From assembly GCA_019634625.1 (NCBI GenBank), contig JAHCBA010000056.1, positions 1 to 32,508 on the forward strand: a stretch of DNA of 32,508 nt, in the 5' to 3' direction. Under the pieces are notes generated by a model. It did not search any database. It saw only the letters and a list, made by a program, of their open reading frames with translations, and was not told the origin of the DNA. Shown here piece after piece: positions 24,805 through 32,508 of the stretch (positions within the stretch are counted from its first letter, which is position 1; every line of letters begins with the position of its first letter). A program made the translations under genes and the position numbers. This stretch comes from Verrucomicrobiia bacterium (GTDB lineage Bacteria; Verrucomicrobiota; Verrucomicrobiia; Limisphaerales; CAIMTB01).

Positions 24805-26321
24805 GAAAGGTCGGGTGACGGGGGATCTTCGGCTGCGGACTGGCCGATGGCAGCGGCCATGATGTCGTGTTCGGTCCAGTCGGCGACGGGGCGGATTTCG
24901 CGGAGGCGGCCGCGGCACATGACGCCGATGGTATCGCAGACGCCGAGGAGTTCGGGGAGGTAGGAGCTGACGAAGACGATGGCCTTGCCCTGGGCGGCGA
25001 GTTCGCCGATGAGGCGGTAGATGTGGGCCTTGCTGCCGACGTCGATGCCGCGGGTGGGTTCGTCCAGGAGGAGGATGCGCGCCTGGTGATGGAGGAGGCG
25101 GGCCACGGCAATTTTCTGCTGATTGCCACCGGACAGTTCGCCGACGGGCTGGGCGGGGCCGCGGGCGCGGACGTCGAGGCGGCGCATCCATTCCCCGGTG
25201 AGGGCCTGCTGGCGGCGGGCGGAGACGAGACCGAAGCGGGAGACTGGGGCGAGGCGGGTGAGGGTGACGTTGTCGGCGAGGTGTCGTTGGAGGAGGAGAC
25301 CTTCGGACTTGCGGTCCTCGCTGAGGAGGCCGACGCCGGCGTTCAGGAGGTGGCGTGGGCCGAGACCGGTGGTGTTGCGATCCAGGACGGTGACGGAGCC
25401 GGCGGGGGCATCATCGAGACCGAAGATGGCGCGGAGGGTTTCGGTGCGGCCGGCTCCGACGAGGCCGGCGATGCCGAGGATTTCTCCGGCACGGAGGGTG
25501 AAGGAGGCGGAGGCGGGTTTGCGGCGGCCGGCGAGGCGGGAGACCTGGAGGACGGGGGTGCCGAGGGCGTGGGGGATGCGCGGGTAGATGTCGCGGACAT
25601 CGCGGCCGACCATGAGGCGGATGATGTGGTTGAGGTCGGCCTCGGCCATGGTTCCGGAGCCGACACTTTCGCCATCGCGGAGGACGGTATAGCGGTCGCA
25701 GATGGCACGGCACTCCTCGAGGAAATGGCTGATATAGATGACGCTGACGCCGCGTTCGCGGAGGCGTCGGACGACGGCGAAGAGGGTTTCGGCGTCGCGC
25801 TGGGTGAGGCTGCTGGTGGGTTCGTCGAGGATGAGGACGCGGGGTTGGCGGACGAGGGCGCGGGCGATTTCGACGATTTGCTGGGTGGCGAGGGGGCAGG
25901 CGCCGGCGGGGGTGTCGAGGGGGAGTCCCGGGTGGTGGAGTTCTTCGAGGGCGCGGTGGGCGAGGTCGCGGCGGCGGCGGCGGTCGAGCCAGCCCCAGCG
26001 GGCGGGTTCATCGCCGAGGAGGATGTTTTCCTCGATGCTGAGGTGGGGGGCCAGGGTGAGTTCCTGGTAGATCATGGCGATCCCCGAGCGTCTGGCGTGC
26101 AGGGGGGAATCGGGGACGAAGGGGGCGCCGTCGAGTTCGATGCGGCCGGCATCGGGCCGGCAGGCGCCGCTGAGCACCTTCATGAGGGTGCTCTTGCCGG
26201 CGCCATTCTCGCCGATGAGGGCGAGGACCTCGCCGGGGGCGAGATCGAGGGAGACGCCCCGCAGGGCGCGGGTGGCGCCGAAGGACTTCTCGACCTGCCG
26301 CATGGCGAGGCGGGCGTTCAT
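24801..26321 (-). CDS. Sugar ABC transporter ATPase with two nucleotide-binding domains (RbsA/MglA-like)
   Basis: The 506-residue protein contains two ABC domains, the hallmark of sugar importers of the RbsA class. Domain 1: Walker A GENGAGKST (37-45), Q-loop Q86, Walker B VLILDEPTSS (162-171); its signature is degenerate (PLATQQIVEIA at 143-153, where RbsA has LSIGEQQ). Domain 2: degenerate Walker A GLVGAGRTE (286-294), a normal signature LSGGNQQKIA (396-405) and Walker B ILLLDEPTRGIDVGSK. This asymmetry is normal for the family. It pairs with the permease downstream. No periplasmic binding protein gene is adjacent; upstream, 211 bases away, is the FemAB-like gene. Confidence 0.93.
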   Translation of the reverse strand: MNARLAMRQVEKSFGATRALRGVSLDLAPGEVLALIGENGAGKSTLMKVLSGACRPDAGRIELDGAPFVPDSPLHARRSGIAMIYQELTLAPHLSIEENILLGDEPARWGWLDRRRRRDLAHRALEELHHPGLPLDTPAGACPLATQQIVEIARALVRQPRVLILDEPTSSLTQRDAETLFAVVRRLRERGVSVIYISHFLEECRAICDRYTVLRDGESVGSGTMAEADLNHIIRLMVGRDVRDIYPRIPHALGTPVLQVSRLAGRRKPASASFTLRAGEILGIAGLVGAGRTETLRAIFGLDDAPAGSVTVLDRNTTGLGPRHLLNAGVGLLSEDRKSEGLLLQRHLADNVTLTRLAPVSRFGLVSARRQQALTGEWMRRLDVRARGPAQPVGELSGGNQQKIAVARLLHHQARILLLDEPTRGIDVGSKAHIYRLIGELAAQGKAIVFVSSYLPELLGVCDTIGVMCRGRLREIRPVADWTEHDIMAAAIGQSAAEDPPSPDLS

Positions 26322-26532
26322 GGATGGGACGTGGACAGGTGGACGGGGCACGGCCCGGGATGGGTTGTGCGCGTCGGCTCGGCTCCAAAGAGCGGAACGG
26401 CATCGCGGGGTCAAGCCCGGTGTGTCGATGCGACGGGATGCGGGGGATGGTGGGACTGGCGGAGCTTGTCTTTCCGGAGGCCGGAGGCGAGAGGGGAGAT
26501 ACGGAAGCTGGCGAGGGGAGGGGGGAAAGCCA

Positions 26533-27666
26533 TCAGCCGGCATGGGCGCCTGCGAGGAGGCGGCGGGGGAGAAGGCGGCGGAGGGGCGGCCAATCCAGGA
26601 GTCGGTGTCCGCCGGCACGGAGGAGGAGTTGAACAAGGGGATGAAAGAAGCGGCACTGGAAGGGGCGGAGGACCATGGGGATGCCGCCGAGGCCGAGTTT
26701 GAACTGGGCGAGGCTGGAGAGGGACGATGGAGAGGGTTGACGGCCTTCGGCCAAGGCGCGGGCGAGGTTGGTTTCGAAGCCCATGAAGTCGAAGTGGCGG
26801 TGGCCGGATTCGCGGGCCCACCGCATGGCGGCCCAGTAGAGGGATTCGTTGGGGCGGAGGTCCGGGGCTTCTCCGGACCAGCCAATGCGCCAGGCGCGGG
26901 CCCAGGTGCCGAGGGCGAGGACGATCAGGCCGGCGATCGGGCGCGCGTCGTGTTGGGCGAGGAAGAGGCGGATGTGTCCGCCGGGGTGAAAGGCCTGCCA
27001 GACGCGGTGGAGGAATTCGCCGGCGGGGATGTTGGAGCGGACACCGCGGCGGGCGCACAGGGCGAGCATGAGTTGTCCGAAGGTGTCGAGGTCGGACTCC
27101 GACCCGGAGCGGATGAGGAGGCCGCGTTCCTGTCCCTGGCGGATGTAGCGGCGGGTGGTGCGCCTCATGCGGGCGAGGATTTCCTCTTCGGGGGGGGTAA
27201 GATCGACGACGAGGGTGGCGGCTTCGGAGGTCTGGGGCGGGAGAAGGGCGGGTTGGGGGAAATAGCCGGCGGCACGGAGGGCGGCCTCGGAGGGTCCTCC
27301 CTGGTACGGGAGGACCATGGAGAGGTAAGCCCAGCGGCGTTGGGCGGCGGCCGTGCGGAGGGTTTGGAGGAGCAGAGGGGCGAGGTGGGCGGCCTCCTCG
27401 AGGAGGAGCGGGCCGCGCTGGATGTAGGCGACGTGGCCGAGGCGGGGGGCAGGGCGGACAAGGACCTGGACGCCGCCCAGGAGGCGGTCCCCTTCGCGGA
27501 GGGTCCACCGGCAGGGTTCCCATCCGCGAATCCGCTGTGCGTCGCCCCAGCCGGAGGATTGTTCCGGGTGGGGCTGGGGATGGCGGGCGACCCAGGCATC
27601 CCATTCGGGGTCCCTGGGGTCCGTGGAGGGCACCACCCGGGGCGAATGCGTGTGGGTGATGTTCAT
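26533..27666 (-). CDS. FemAB/FemX-like GNAT-fold aminoacyl- or acyltransferase
   Basis: The 377-residue protein looks like the FemAB-type double-GNAT family, whose members add amino acids to peptidoglycan precursors or act in exopolysaccharide systems. Supporting stretches are SSGWGDAQRIRGWEPCRW (early GNAT strand with the 'Q...W...K' pattern), RRTTRRYIRQGQERGLLIR, the 'R....R.A...G' helix typical of FemX, LFLAQHDARPIAGLIVLALG, NESLYWAAMRWARESGHRHF and DFMG, and LAQFKLGLGGIPMVL, resembling the family's 'l..FK.gfG' end. The ATG at 27666 is the only sensible start. It follows the tyrosine kinase gene by 62 bases and probably belongs to the same transcript. The substrate is unknown; the context favours envelope or polysaccharide work. 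Confidence 0.82.
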   Translation of the reverse strand: MNITHTHSPRVVPSTDPRDPEWDAWVARHPQPHPEQSSGWGDAQRIRGWEPCRWTLREGDRLLGGVQVLVRPAPRLGHVAYIQRGPLLLEEAAHLAPLLLQTLRTAAAQRRWAYLSMVLPYQGGPSEAALRAAGYFPQPALLPPQTSEAATLVVDLTPPEEEILARMRRTTRRYIRQGQERGLLIRSGSESDLDTFGQLMLALCARRGVRSNIPAGEFLHRVWQAFHPGGHIRLFLAQHDARPIAGLIVLALGTWARAWRIGWSGEAPDLRPNESLYWAAMRWARESGHRHFDFMGFETNLARALAEGRQPSPSSLSSLAQFKLGLGGIPMVLRPFQCRFFHPLVQLLLRAGGHRLLDWPPLRRLLPRRLLAGAHAG

Positions 27667-27728
27667 CGGGCGGACAGGGGAAGGCGAGGCAGGGTTTGGG
27701 GAGAAGAGACGGGGGTGGCGCAGGGGGA

Positions 27729-30089
27729 TTATGACGGCGGGTTGCGGGGTTGCCGGCGGGTTGGGGCGGGTTGGGAGGGGACAGGATCGACATCGACGGT
27801 GGGGGGCGGATTGGGCTGGCCGTTGCCGTCGGAGCGGAGCGTGGCGAGGAGACTGGCTCCTGCGGGGCGATGAGCGGGGGGGGCAGGGTCGGGGGGTGCG
27901 TCCGCCGGGGAGGTGGAGGGGATGGGGTTGTGGTACTGGGCGTAGTAGTAGGCGGTGTAGTAGTAGCCGGGATCGGAGGTGGAGACGCCGTTGAGGATGA
28001 GGCCGAGGATGCGGGCGCCGCGTTGACGGACGGTATTGACGGCGAGGCGGGCGAGGCGGAGGGAGGTCACTCCCGCGCGATAGACGAAGATCAGACCGTC
28101 GCACTGGCTGGCGAGGGTGGGGACGTCGTCCATGCCGATGACGGGTGGGGAATCGAAAATGATGTAATCGAAGTGGGTGCGGGCTTCGGAGACGAGTTGG
28201 TGGAGGGATCGGGAGAGGAGACGTTCGCCGGGGTTGGGGGCGGCGCCACCGGCGGTGATGATGGCGAGGGAGCGGTGGGGGGTGGCATTGAGGACCTCGG
28301 ACCAGGGTTCGCGACCGTCGAGGACCTCGGAGAGGCCGGGTTCGGAGGGGACGCCGAAGACCTGGGCGACGGTGCCGCGGCGGAGGTCGGCATCGATGAG
28401 GAGAACCCGGTTGCCGGCGCGGGCGAGGGTGATGGCGAAGTTGACGGTGAAGGTGGATTTCCCGTCGCCGGGAACGGAACTGGTGGCGAGGAGGACCTGT
28501 CTGGGTCCGCCGAGGTCGCCGAACATGATGGAAGAGCGCACGCCGCGAAAGGATTCGACGAAGAGGGTATCGACCTGGAGGTCATCGACGGAGACGAAGG
28601 AGCCCGGGGGGCGGTTGTCCAGGGAGAGGAGGGGAACCTGGCCGAGGATGGGTTCGTCGAGGGCGTGTTCGAGGTCTTCGGCGGATTCGAGGCGGTCATC
28701 GAGGCGATGGAGGAGGAAGACGAGTCCGAAGCCGGAGAGGAGGCCGACGAGGATGCCGGTGACGATGATGCGGGCACGGGCGGGACCGACGGGTTGATCG
28801 GAGGCGAGGCCTTCTTCGAGGATGGTGATGATTTCGCTGCTGGGCTGGATTTGGTGGAGGGCCTGGAGTTCGCGGGCGAATTGGTCGCGGAGTTCGCGTT
28901 TGGCGGCGAGGTCGATGCCGAGGGAGACGAATTGGCGATGGATCTCGCGGAGACGCTCGACCTCGGTGCGTTGGGATTCGACCTGCCGGTCGAGGACGGC
29001 CTCCTCCTGGCGAAGGGAGCCGATGCGGGCCTGACGGAGTTCTTCGATGAGATCGAGCTGGGTGGCGATCTGGCGTCTTGTCTCGCCGATGGCCTCCTGG
29101 AGGCGGACCATGTAGGGGTGGCGCGGTTTGAGGACCTCGGACTGGCGGTCGGATTCGGCGAGGAGACGGGCGAGAGCGAGTCTGAGATCCCGGTAGGAGG
29201 AGCGGCCGGTGAATTTATCGAGGGGATCGGCGGAGTCGAGGGAGACGGGGTCTTCGGGGTTGGGCGGGGGCGGACCGGTTGGGGAGGTCGGGGTGGGGGA
29301 GAGTGGGGCGGCGCTGAAGGCGGCGTCGGGCAGGTCGGCGAGTTCGGCAGCGGAACGCTCCTCGAGGCGCTGACCCTCCAGCATGACGGCCTGGCGGCGG
29401 CGCTGAAGGTTGATGAGGAGGTCCTGGGCGGCGTTGCCGGTGTCCTGGCTGGTGGCAATGCGGTGTTCGCGGATGAAGTCGTCGAGGCGATGCTGGGCTT
29501 CGGCGACTTGCTCCTCCTGTTGGCTAAGCTCGACGCGGGTCTTGTCCATCTGCCGGCGGGCGACCTCGCTGTGCATCTGTTCCTTGAAGGCGAGGAATTC
29601 CTGGGCCCAGGTGCGGGCAAACTGGCGGGCGTATTCGAGGTTGCTGCTTTCCACCGTCATGATGAAGGTCGATCCCTGACCCTGGCTCACGGTGAGGTGA
29701 CGGGAAGGGGGGGGGCCGTCGGGGAGTCGGAACTCCTGCATTTTCTCTTCGACCCGACCGAGGACCTGGCTGCCGCGCATGTACTGGAGTTGATCGGCGA
29801 CAAAGCTGTTCTTCTCCTCGAGAACGACGGCCCGGTCACCGGATCGTTGGGAGAGGGCGATCCGCGGGGCGATGCCGAGGCGGGACTGGGCCCGGTAGGT
29901 GTCCGGGGTGGTGAAGGAGTAGTAGGTGGCCAGGCCGGAACCGAGGGCGAGGGTGAGCAGCGGGATCCACCACCGGTTGCGGAACATTCGCAGCGAGCGG
30001 CGGAGGAGGGCCAGGAGGTTGACACGGTCGGCCACGGGCATGCGGTAGCCCACGTGGTGAGGGCCGTGGTAGGGGACGGGATGGTCCAT
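27729..30089 (-). CDS. Wzc-like polysaccharide co-polymerase and tyrosine autokinase
   Basis: The 786-residue protein combines a Wzz chain-length domain with a BY-kinase. A transmembrane helix lies at about 41-58 and a second at about 440-461. Between them is a large periplasmic part with long coiled-coil stretches (about 185-250 and 300-425), including a Pro-rich insert (262-280). The cytoplasmic kinase has Walker A ATSSVPGDGKST (535-546), Walker A' LLIDADLRR (563-571) and Walker B YIIFDSPPV (642-650). Seven tyrosines cluster at 709-719 (GYYYTAYYYAQYH), the autophosphorylation tail. An unusual Pro-rich tail of about 65 residues follows. Such proteins control polymerisation and export of exopolysaccharide. 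It starts 18 bases after the export-protein gene. Confidence 0.93.
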   Translation of the reverse strand: MDHPVPYHGPHHVGYRMPVADRVNLLALLRRSLRMFRNRWWIPLLTLALGSGLATYYSFTTPDTYRAQSRLGIAPRIALSQRSGDRAVVLEEKNSFVADQLQYMRGSQVLGRVEEKMQEFRLPDGPPPSRHLTVSQGQGSTFIMTVESSNLEYARQFARTWAQEFLAFKEQMHSEVARRQMDKTRVELSQQEEQVAEAQHRLDDFIREHRIATSQDTGNAAQDLLINLQRRRQAVMLEGQRLEERSAAELADLPDAAFSAAPLSPTPTSPTGPPPPNPEDPVSLDSADPLDKFTGRSSYRDLRLALARLLAESDRQSEVLKPRHPYMVRLQEAIGETRRQIATQLDLIEELRQARIGSLRQEEAVLDRQVESQRTEVERLREIHRQFVSLGIDLAAKRELRDQFARELQALHQIQPSSEIITILEEGLASDQPVGPARARIIVTGILVGLLSGFGLVFLLHRLDDRLESAEDLEHALDEPILGQVPLLSLDNRPPGSFVSVDDLQVDTLFVESFRGVRSSIMFGDLGGPRQVLLATSSVPGDGKSTFTVNFAITLARAGNRVLLIDADLRRGTVAQVFGVPSEPGLSEVLDGREPWSEVLNATPHRSLAIITAGGAAPNPGERLLSRSLHQLVSEARTHFDYIIFDSPPVIGMDDVPTLASQCDGLIFVYRAGVTSLRLARLAVNTVRQRGARILGLILNGVSTSDPGYYYTAYYYAQYHNPIPSTSPADAPPDPAPPAHRPAGASLLATLRSDGNGQPNPPPTVDVDPVPSQPAPTRRQPRNPPS

Positions 30090-30107
30090 GCGGTGGCGCG
30101 TCGGATA

Positions 30108-30740
30108 TCAATTGAACCACTTCGTCCGGACCTCGACACGGTCGCCGTCCTGGAGGATCAGGTCGCGTTCGCGTATCCCCTCGCGGAGGATGGAGCGGAC
30201 ATTAATCTCGAGGGTGCGGGACTGTTGGGAGTCCGGATCGAGGCGGTGCACCTTGACGCGGCGGAGGTCGGCATCGGGGGTGAAGCCGAGTTGAAGGATG
30301 GCGTCGCTGAGCAGCAGCGGCGGAGTGTCCGGGGTGAGGGGAAGCGTGGCGGACATTTCGCCGAAGAACTGGACCCGTCCTGGAGTGACAATTTTCTCGC
30401 CGAGGGTGAGTTCGACGGTGGCGCGATGGTAGTAGTCGGCGAGGAGGCTGCGGGTTAGGTCTTCGCGCACTTCCTCGACGGTCTTCCCACGCACCAGAAG
30501 GGTGATGCGGAGGTCGGAATCCCGTGAAACGGGGAAGCTGACTTCGCCGACACTATTGACGACGACGAGGAGCGGGGCGGGGCCACGGACGGGGTCCTCG
30601 GCGATGCGATACTGGATGCGGTCACCGGCGCGAAGCACGTGTTTGGGGGGAGGTTCCAGGGCGGCAGATTCCTGGGCCCCGCTCCAAGGCGCGACGAGCG
30701 CCGGCGCCAGGAAGAACATCATCAAGGACCGGAGTATCAT
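30108..30740 (-). CDS. Polysaccharide export protein (Wza-like, SLBB domain), short form
   Basis: The 210-residue protein has a signal peptide (about 1-22, cut near GAQES). A poly-export domain begins HVLRAGDRIQYRIAEDPV, and a soluble ligand-binding beta-grasp (SLBB) region contains GRVQFFGEMSATLPLTPDTP and ILQDGDRVEVRTKWFN. Family members form the outer-membrane or periplasmic part of the channel for exopolysaccharide. Full Wza is about 380 residues; this chain has one SLBB repeat and no obvious C-terminal outer-membrane helix, so it is a short type seen in other EPS clusters. It lies 34 bases after the barrel gene and 18 before the kinase gene. Confidence 0.9.
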   Translation of the reverse strand: MILRSLMMFFLAPALVAPWSGAQESAALEPPPKHVLRAGDRIQYRIAEDPVRGPAPLLVVVNSVGEVSFPVSRDSDLRITLLVRGKTVEEVREDLTRSLLADYYHRATVELTLGEKIVTPGRVQFFGEMSATLPLTPDTPPLLLSDAILQLGFTPDADLRRVKVHRLDPDSQQSRTLEINVRSILREGIRERDLILQDGDRVEVRTKWFN

Positions 30741-30774
30741 GGATCGAAGGGATCGGGGAGGGTGGTGGTGGGAT

Positions 30775-32112
30775 TCAGAAGCGATAGCTGGCGGTCAAGG
30801 AGAAGCGGTTCTCGAAGTAGTCCCGATCGCTGCTCCGGGCGGATCGAGTGTGGATGGCGTAGGAGGCGCCCAGGTGGCTTCGGGAGGAAGTGCGCAGGCC
30901 GACTCCAAGGTTGAGATGATAGAGGTCGGCATCATCGCCACCGGGTCCGGAGATGGAGATCGACCGGTATCGGAAGCCCAGACTGGACGTGAGCCGGGAG
31001 TTGAGGCGGGCAGTCAGGGCGTAGCGGACAGAGAGATCTTCGGTGTAGTTGGAACCGAACCCGGAGTCGACGCTGGTGCCGACCGAGGCGGAGTGATCGA
31101 CGAATCGGTTGAGGCGATGGTTGGCCGCGAAGTTGAAGATCGTCCCCGAGAAGTCGCTCCGGTCGGAGATGGACCCGGTCTGGTCGTACCACGATTCAGC
31201 GTGTTGGACGAGGGCGCTGAGGGAGAGGGATTCGATGGGGCGCCATGTGAGGTGGGGACCGACGGCGAAGGATTGGCCATCGTTCTGGGTCGGTTCCGAG
31301 AATGTGAAGATCGAGTAGGATCCCGAGACGCCGGCGGCCACGGGCGTGGTGATTCGCACCATGGCCGAACCTTCGAAGGCATGGAGATCGCGGTCCAGCG
31401 AGGTGAACTGGTCATTAAGGGATCGGTTGATGGCGAAGCGATATCCGCCGGAGAGGCTGATGCGGCGTGCGCCGCCCCAGAAGGCGCGGAGACCGGTAGC
31501 ATTGGCCACCTGCTGAAATGCAATGTCAAAGGTGTCCTCGCCTCCGGCGAATTCCGGTCTGGACGAAGCCTCCGAGGTGGACGCGGTGTGGTTGGAGAGA
31601 CGGAGATCGACTTCGCCGAGGCCGAAGGTGTAATCGAGATGGGAATTGGGGGCGATGTAGAGGCGGTTCCGGTCGCTGGTCCCGGCCCACCACTCATACC
31701 CGATGCCGACATCCGCCTGGAGTTTCTGGCGATCACTGACCGGGTAGAAGAGGCCGACCGTGAGGGTGGGGCGCAGTCCGAAATCGGCATCGCGGTGGCC
31801 GGATGGGCGGTAATTCCGGTTGTCGGTGACGATGGCCGTCAGGGACGCATCGTAGCGCATCCGAAGGGTGGAGCCGAGGCGGGTGGAATAGTGGTTGGCT
31901 TCGACCGGGCGATAGGGCGGGTATGGCAGTTCGAGGGTGATCAGCTCGGTCGTCTCCTGGGCGGCCGACCGACCGAGTCCGGTCCAAGCGGAGGCGAGAA
32001 GAGCGAGCAGAACCCGGAGGCGGCGGCCAGATGGGGCGGGCCTTCCGTGGTCCACAGGGCCCCCGCGAAGCAGAGACGCGGCCCGTAAGCGAAATAAGCG
32101 TGGGGCGAACAT
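30775..32112 (-). CDS. Outer-membrane beta-barrel protein of the polysaccharide export module
   Basis: The 445-residue protein has a signal sequence (RRLRVLLALLASAWTGLGRS then AAQ) and then many alternating strands typical of a barrel, such as STRLGSTLRMRYDASLTAIV, HLNLGVGLRTSSRSHLGASY and the terminal ENRFSLTASYRF ending in phenylalanine, a BamA-recognition feature. The family resembles outer-membrane proteins found beside EPS export genes; in a Wza/Wzc context it may be the exit pore for the polymer. The ATG at 32112 leaves 30 residues before the hydrophobic core; a GTG at 32055 (MDHGRPAPSGRRLR...) would give a more normal signal. It is the first gene of the rightmost minus-strand unit. No glycosyltransferase is present in the window. 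Confidence 0.82.
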   Translation of the reverse strand: MFAPRLFRLRAASLLRGGPVDHGRPAPSGRRLRVLLALLASAWTGLGRSAAQETTELITLELPYPPYRPVEANHYSTRLGSTLRMRYDASLTAIVTDNRNYRPSGHRDADFGLRPTLTVGLFYPVSDRQKLQADVGIGYEWWAGTSDRNRLYIAPNSHLDYTFGLGEVDLRLSNHTASTSEASSRPEFAGGEDTFDIAFQQVANATGLRAFWGGARRISLSGGYRFAINRSLNDQFTSLDRDLHAFEGSAMVRITTPVAAGVSGSYSIFTFSEPTQNDGQSFAVGPHLTWRPIESLSLSALVQHAESWYDQTGSISDRSDFSGTIFNFAANHRLNRFVDHSASVGTSVDSGFGSNYTEDLSVRYALTARLNSRLTSSLGFRYRSISISGPGGDDADLYHLNLGVGLRTSSRSHLGASYAIHTRSARSSDRDYFENRFSLTASYRF

Positions 32113-32213
32113 GATCTCCAGTCATGGGAAGCTGCCGCAGCGGACGCACGGGCGGCAACCGCAATCTTGCCGCAATCTTGCTCTACACCCATTCTCCCGT
32201 TCCGGAGGCTGCC

Positions 32214-32508
32214 TCACCCCACTGCATCGACGCGGAGATCGCGCAACACGGTAACTCCTGGAATCGGGGCGCCGCGAATGATGCGGGCGCCGCTCTTGCG
32301 CCGCTTGCCGAACTTGTCCCGGTGCCGTTCCCACATCTGGTTCACGAACTCCTTCGATCCCAGGAACACCCCGTCAGTCATGTGTCGGATCCGCAGCCGC
32401 AGGATCTGGCCCAGCGGCAGTTGACCACCCCGCGCCAGTTCCGCCCGGATCGCCTCCGGACCCAGCACCCGCTTGTCGCTCCGCCCCGACGTCCCGCCGA
32501 TCACGTAT
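32214..32508 (-). CDS. REP-associated transposase, C-terminal part (cut by window edge)
   Basis: The visible 97 codons run in from the right edge and end at a TGA (32214-32216). The sequence has VIGGTSGRSDKRVLGPEAIR, ELARGGQLPLGQILRLRIRH, MTDGVFLGSKEFVNQMWERH, RDKFGKRRKSGAR, and LRDLRVDAVG at the end. The blocks 'R.R..TDG..LGS..FV', 'R..FG.KRK.GAR' and 'LRDLRV' are, in my recollection, the standard C-terminus of a group of RAYT transposases common in Verrucomicrobia. The open frame has no stop before the edge, so the GTG at 32504 is unlikely to be the true start. The catalytic domain is outside the window. Confidence 0.7.
   Translation of the reverse strand, partial: YVIGGTSGRSDKRVLGPEAIRAELARGGQLPLGQILRLRIRHMTDGVFLGSKEFVNQMWERHRDKFGKRRKSGARIIRGAPIPGVTVLRDLRVDAVG

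Noticed and set aside
32160-32181. Direct duplication of CGCAATCTTGC
   Set aside because: An 11-base tandem pair next to the right-edge transposase; too short and isolated to interpret as an attachment or target site.

Overview
The window is high-GC bacterial chromosome, tightly packed with genes on both strands. No rRNA, tRNA, CRISPR array or phage genes are visible. The lineage is most likely Verrucomicrobiota, perhaps a Pedosphaera/Limisphaerales relative. That placement is inference from the REP-associated tyrosine transposases (RAYTs), the intergenic heptanucleotide arrays, a chorismate dehydratase of the futalosine menaquinone route, and the near absence of Shine-Dalgarno motifs; no marker gene confirms it.

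Layout. At 1-128 (minus) lies the first 42 codons of a RAYT that leaves the window. At 485-5727 (plus) are a LOG-family nucleotide hydrolase, an M16 zinc peptidase, pabB and pabC (4-aminobenzoate synthesis, 4-base overlap) and a one-helix membrane protein of unknown function. At 5766-7490 (minus) are folB, whose leader is a 16-unit heptanucleotide array, and a HAD-Nudix fusion. At 7674-9099 (plus) are a flavodoxin-like protein and uppP, whose 3' end overlaps the convergent glnD (9041-11848, minus) by 59 bases. At 12423-14085 (plus) are a small CxxxxCxC protein and a probable lipoprotein aldose 1-epimerase. mqnA (minus) follows after a second heptanucleotide array. An intact RAYT element with 25-base terminal inverted repeats (15076-16187) sits between mqnA and an SGNH-hydrolase-like gene.

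From 17568 to 21882 (minus) runs a beta-propeller gene followed by tctC-tctB-tctA, a tripartite tricarboxylate transporter. At 22653-23747 (plus) is a class V aminotransferase. At 23830-26321 (minus) are the permease and double ATPase of a sugar-type ABC importer with no binding protein beside them. At 26533-32112 (minus) is an exopolysaccharide export module: outer-membrane barrel, SLBB-type export protein, Wzc-like tyrosine autokinase and a FemAB-like acyltransferase. The right edge (32214-32508, minus) carries the C-terminal part of a RAYT resembling a decayed fragment near 22040-22215.

The least ordinary content is intergenic. Three AT-richer islands (about 11997-12163, 17308-17527, 22266-22456) carry degenerate 31-base units of the form GTCAGGC...GTTGACG, arranged head-to-head. 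Their right halves resemble the leader of the left-edge RAYT. I read them as short non-autonomous relatives (REP/BIME- or MITE-like) of that RAYT. Two further repeat types occur: two-block heptanucleotide arrays, and a roughly 77-base element headed by a GCCC-NNN-GGGC hairpin in three copies.
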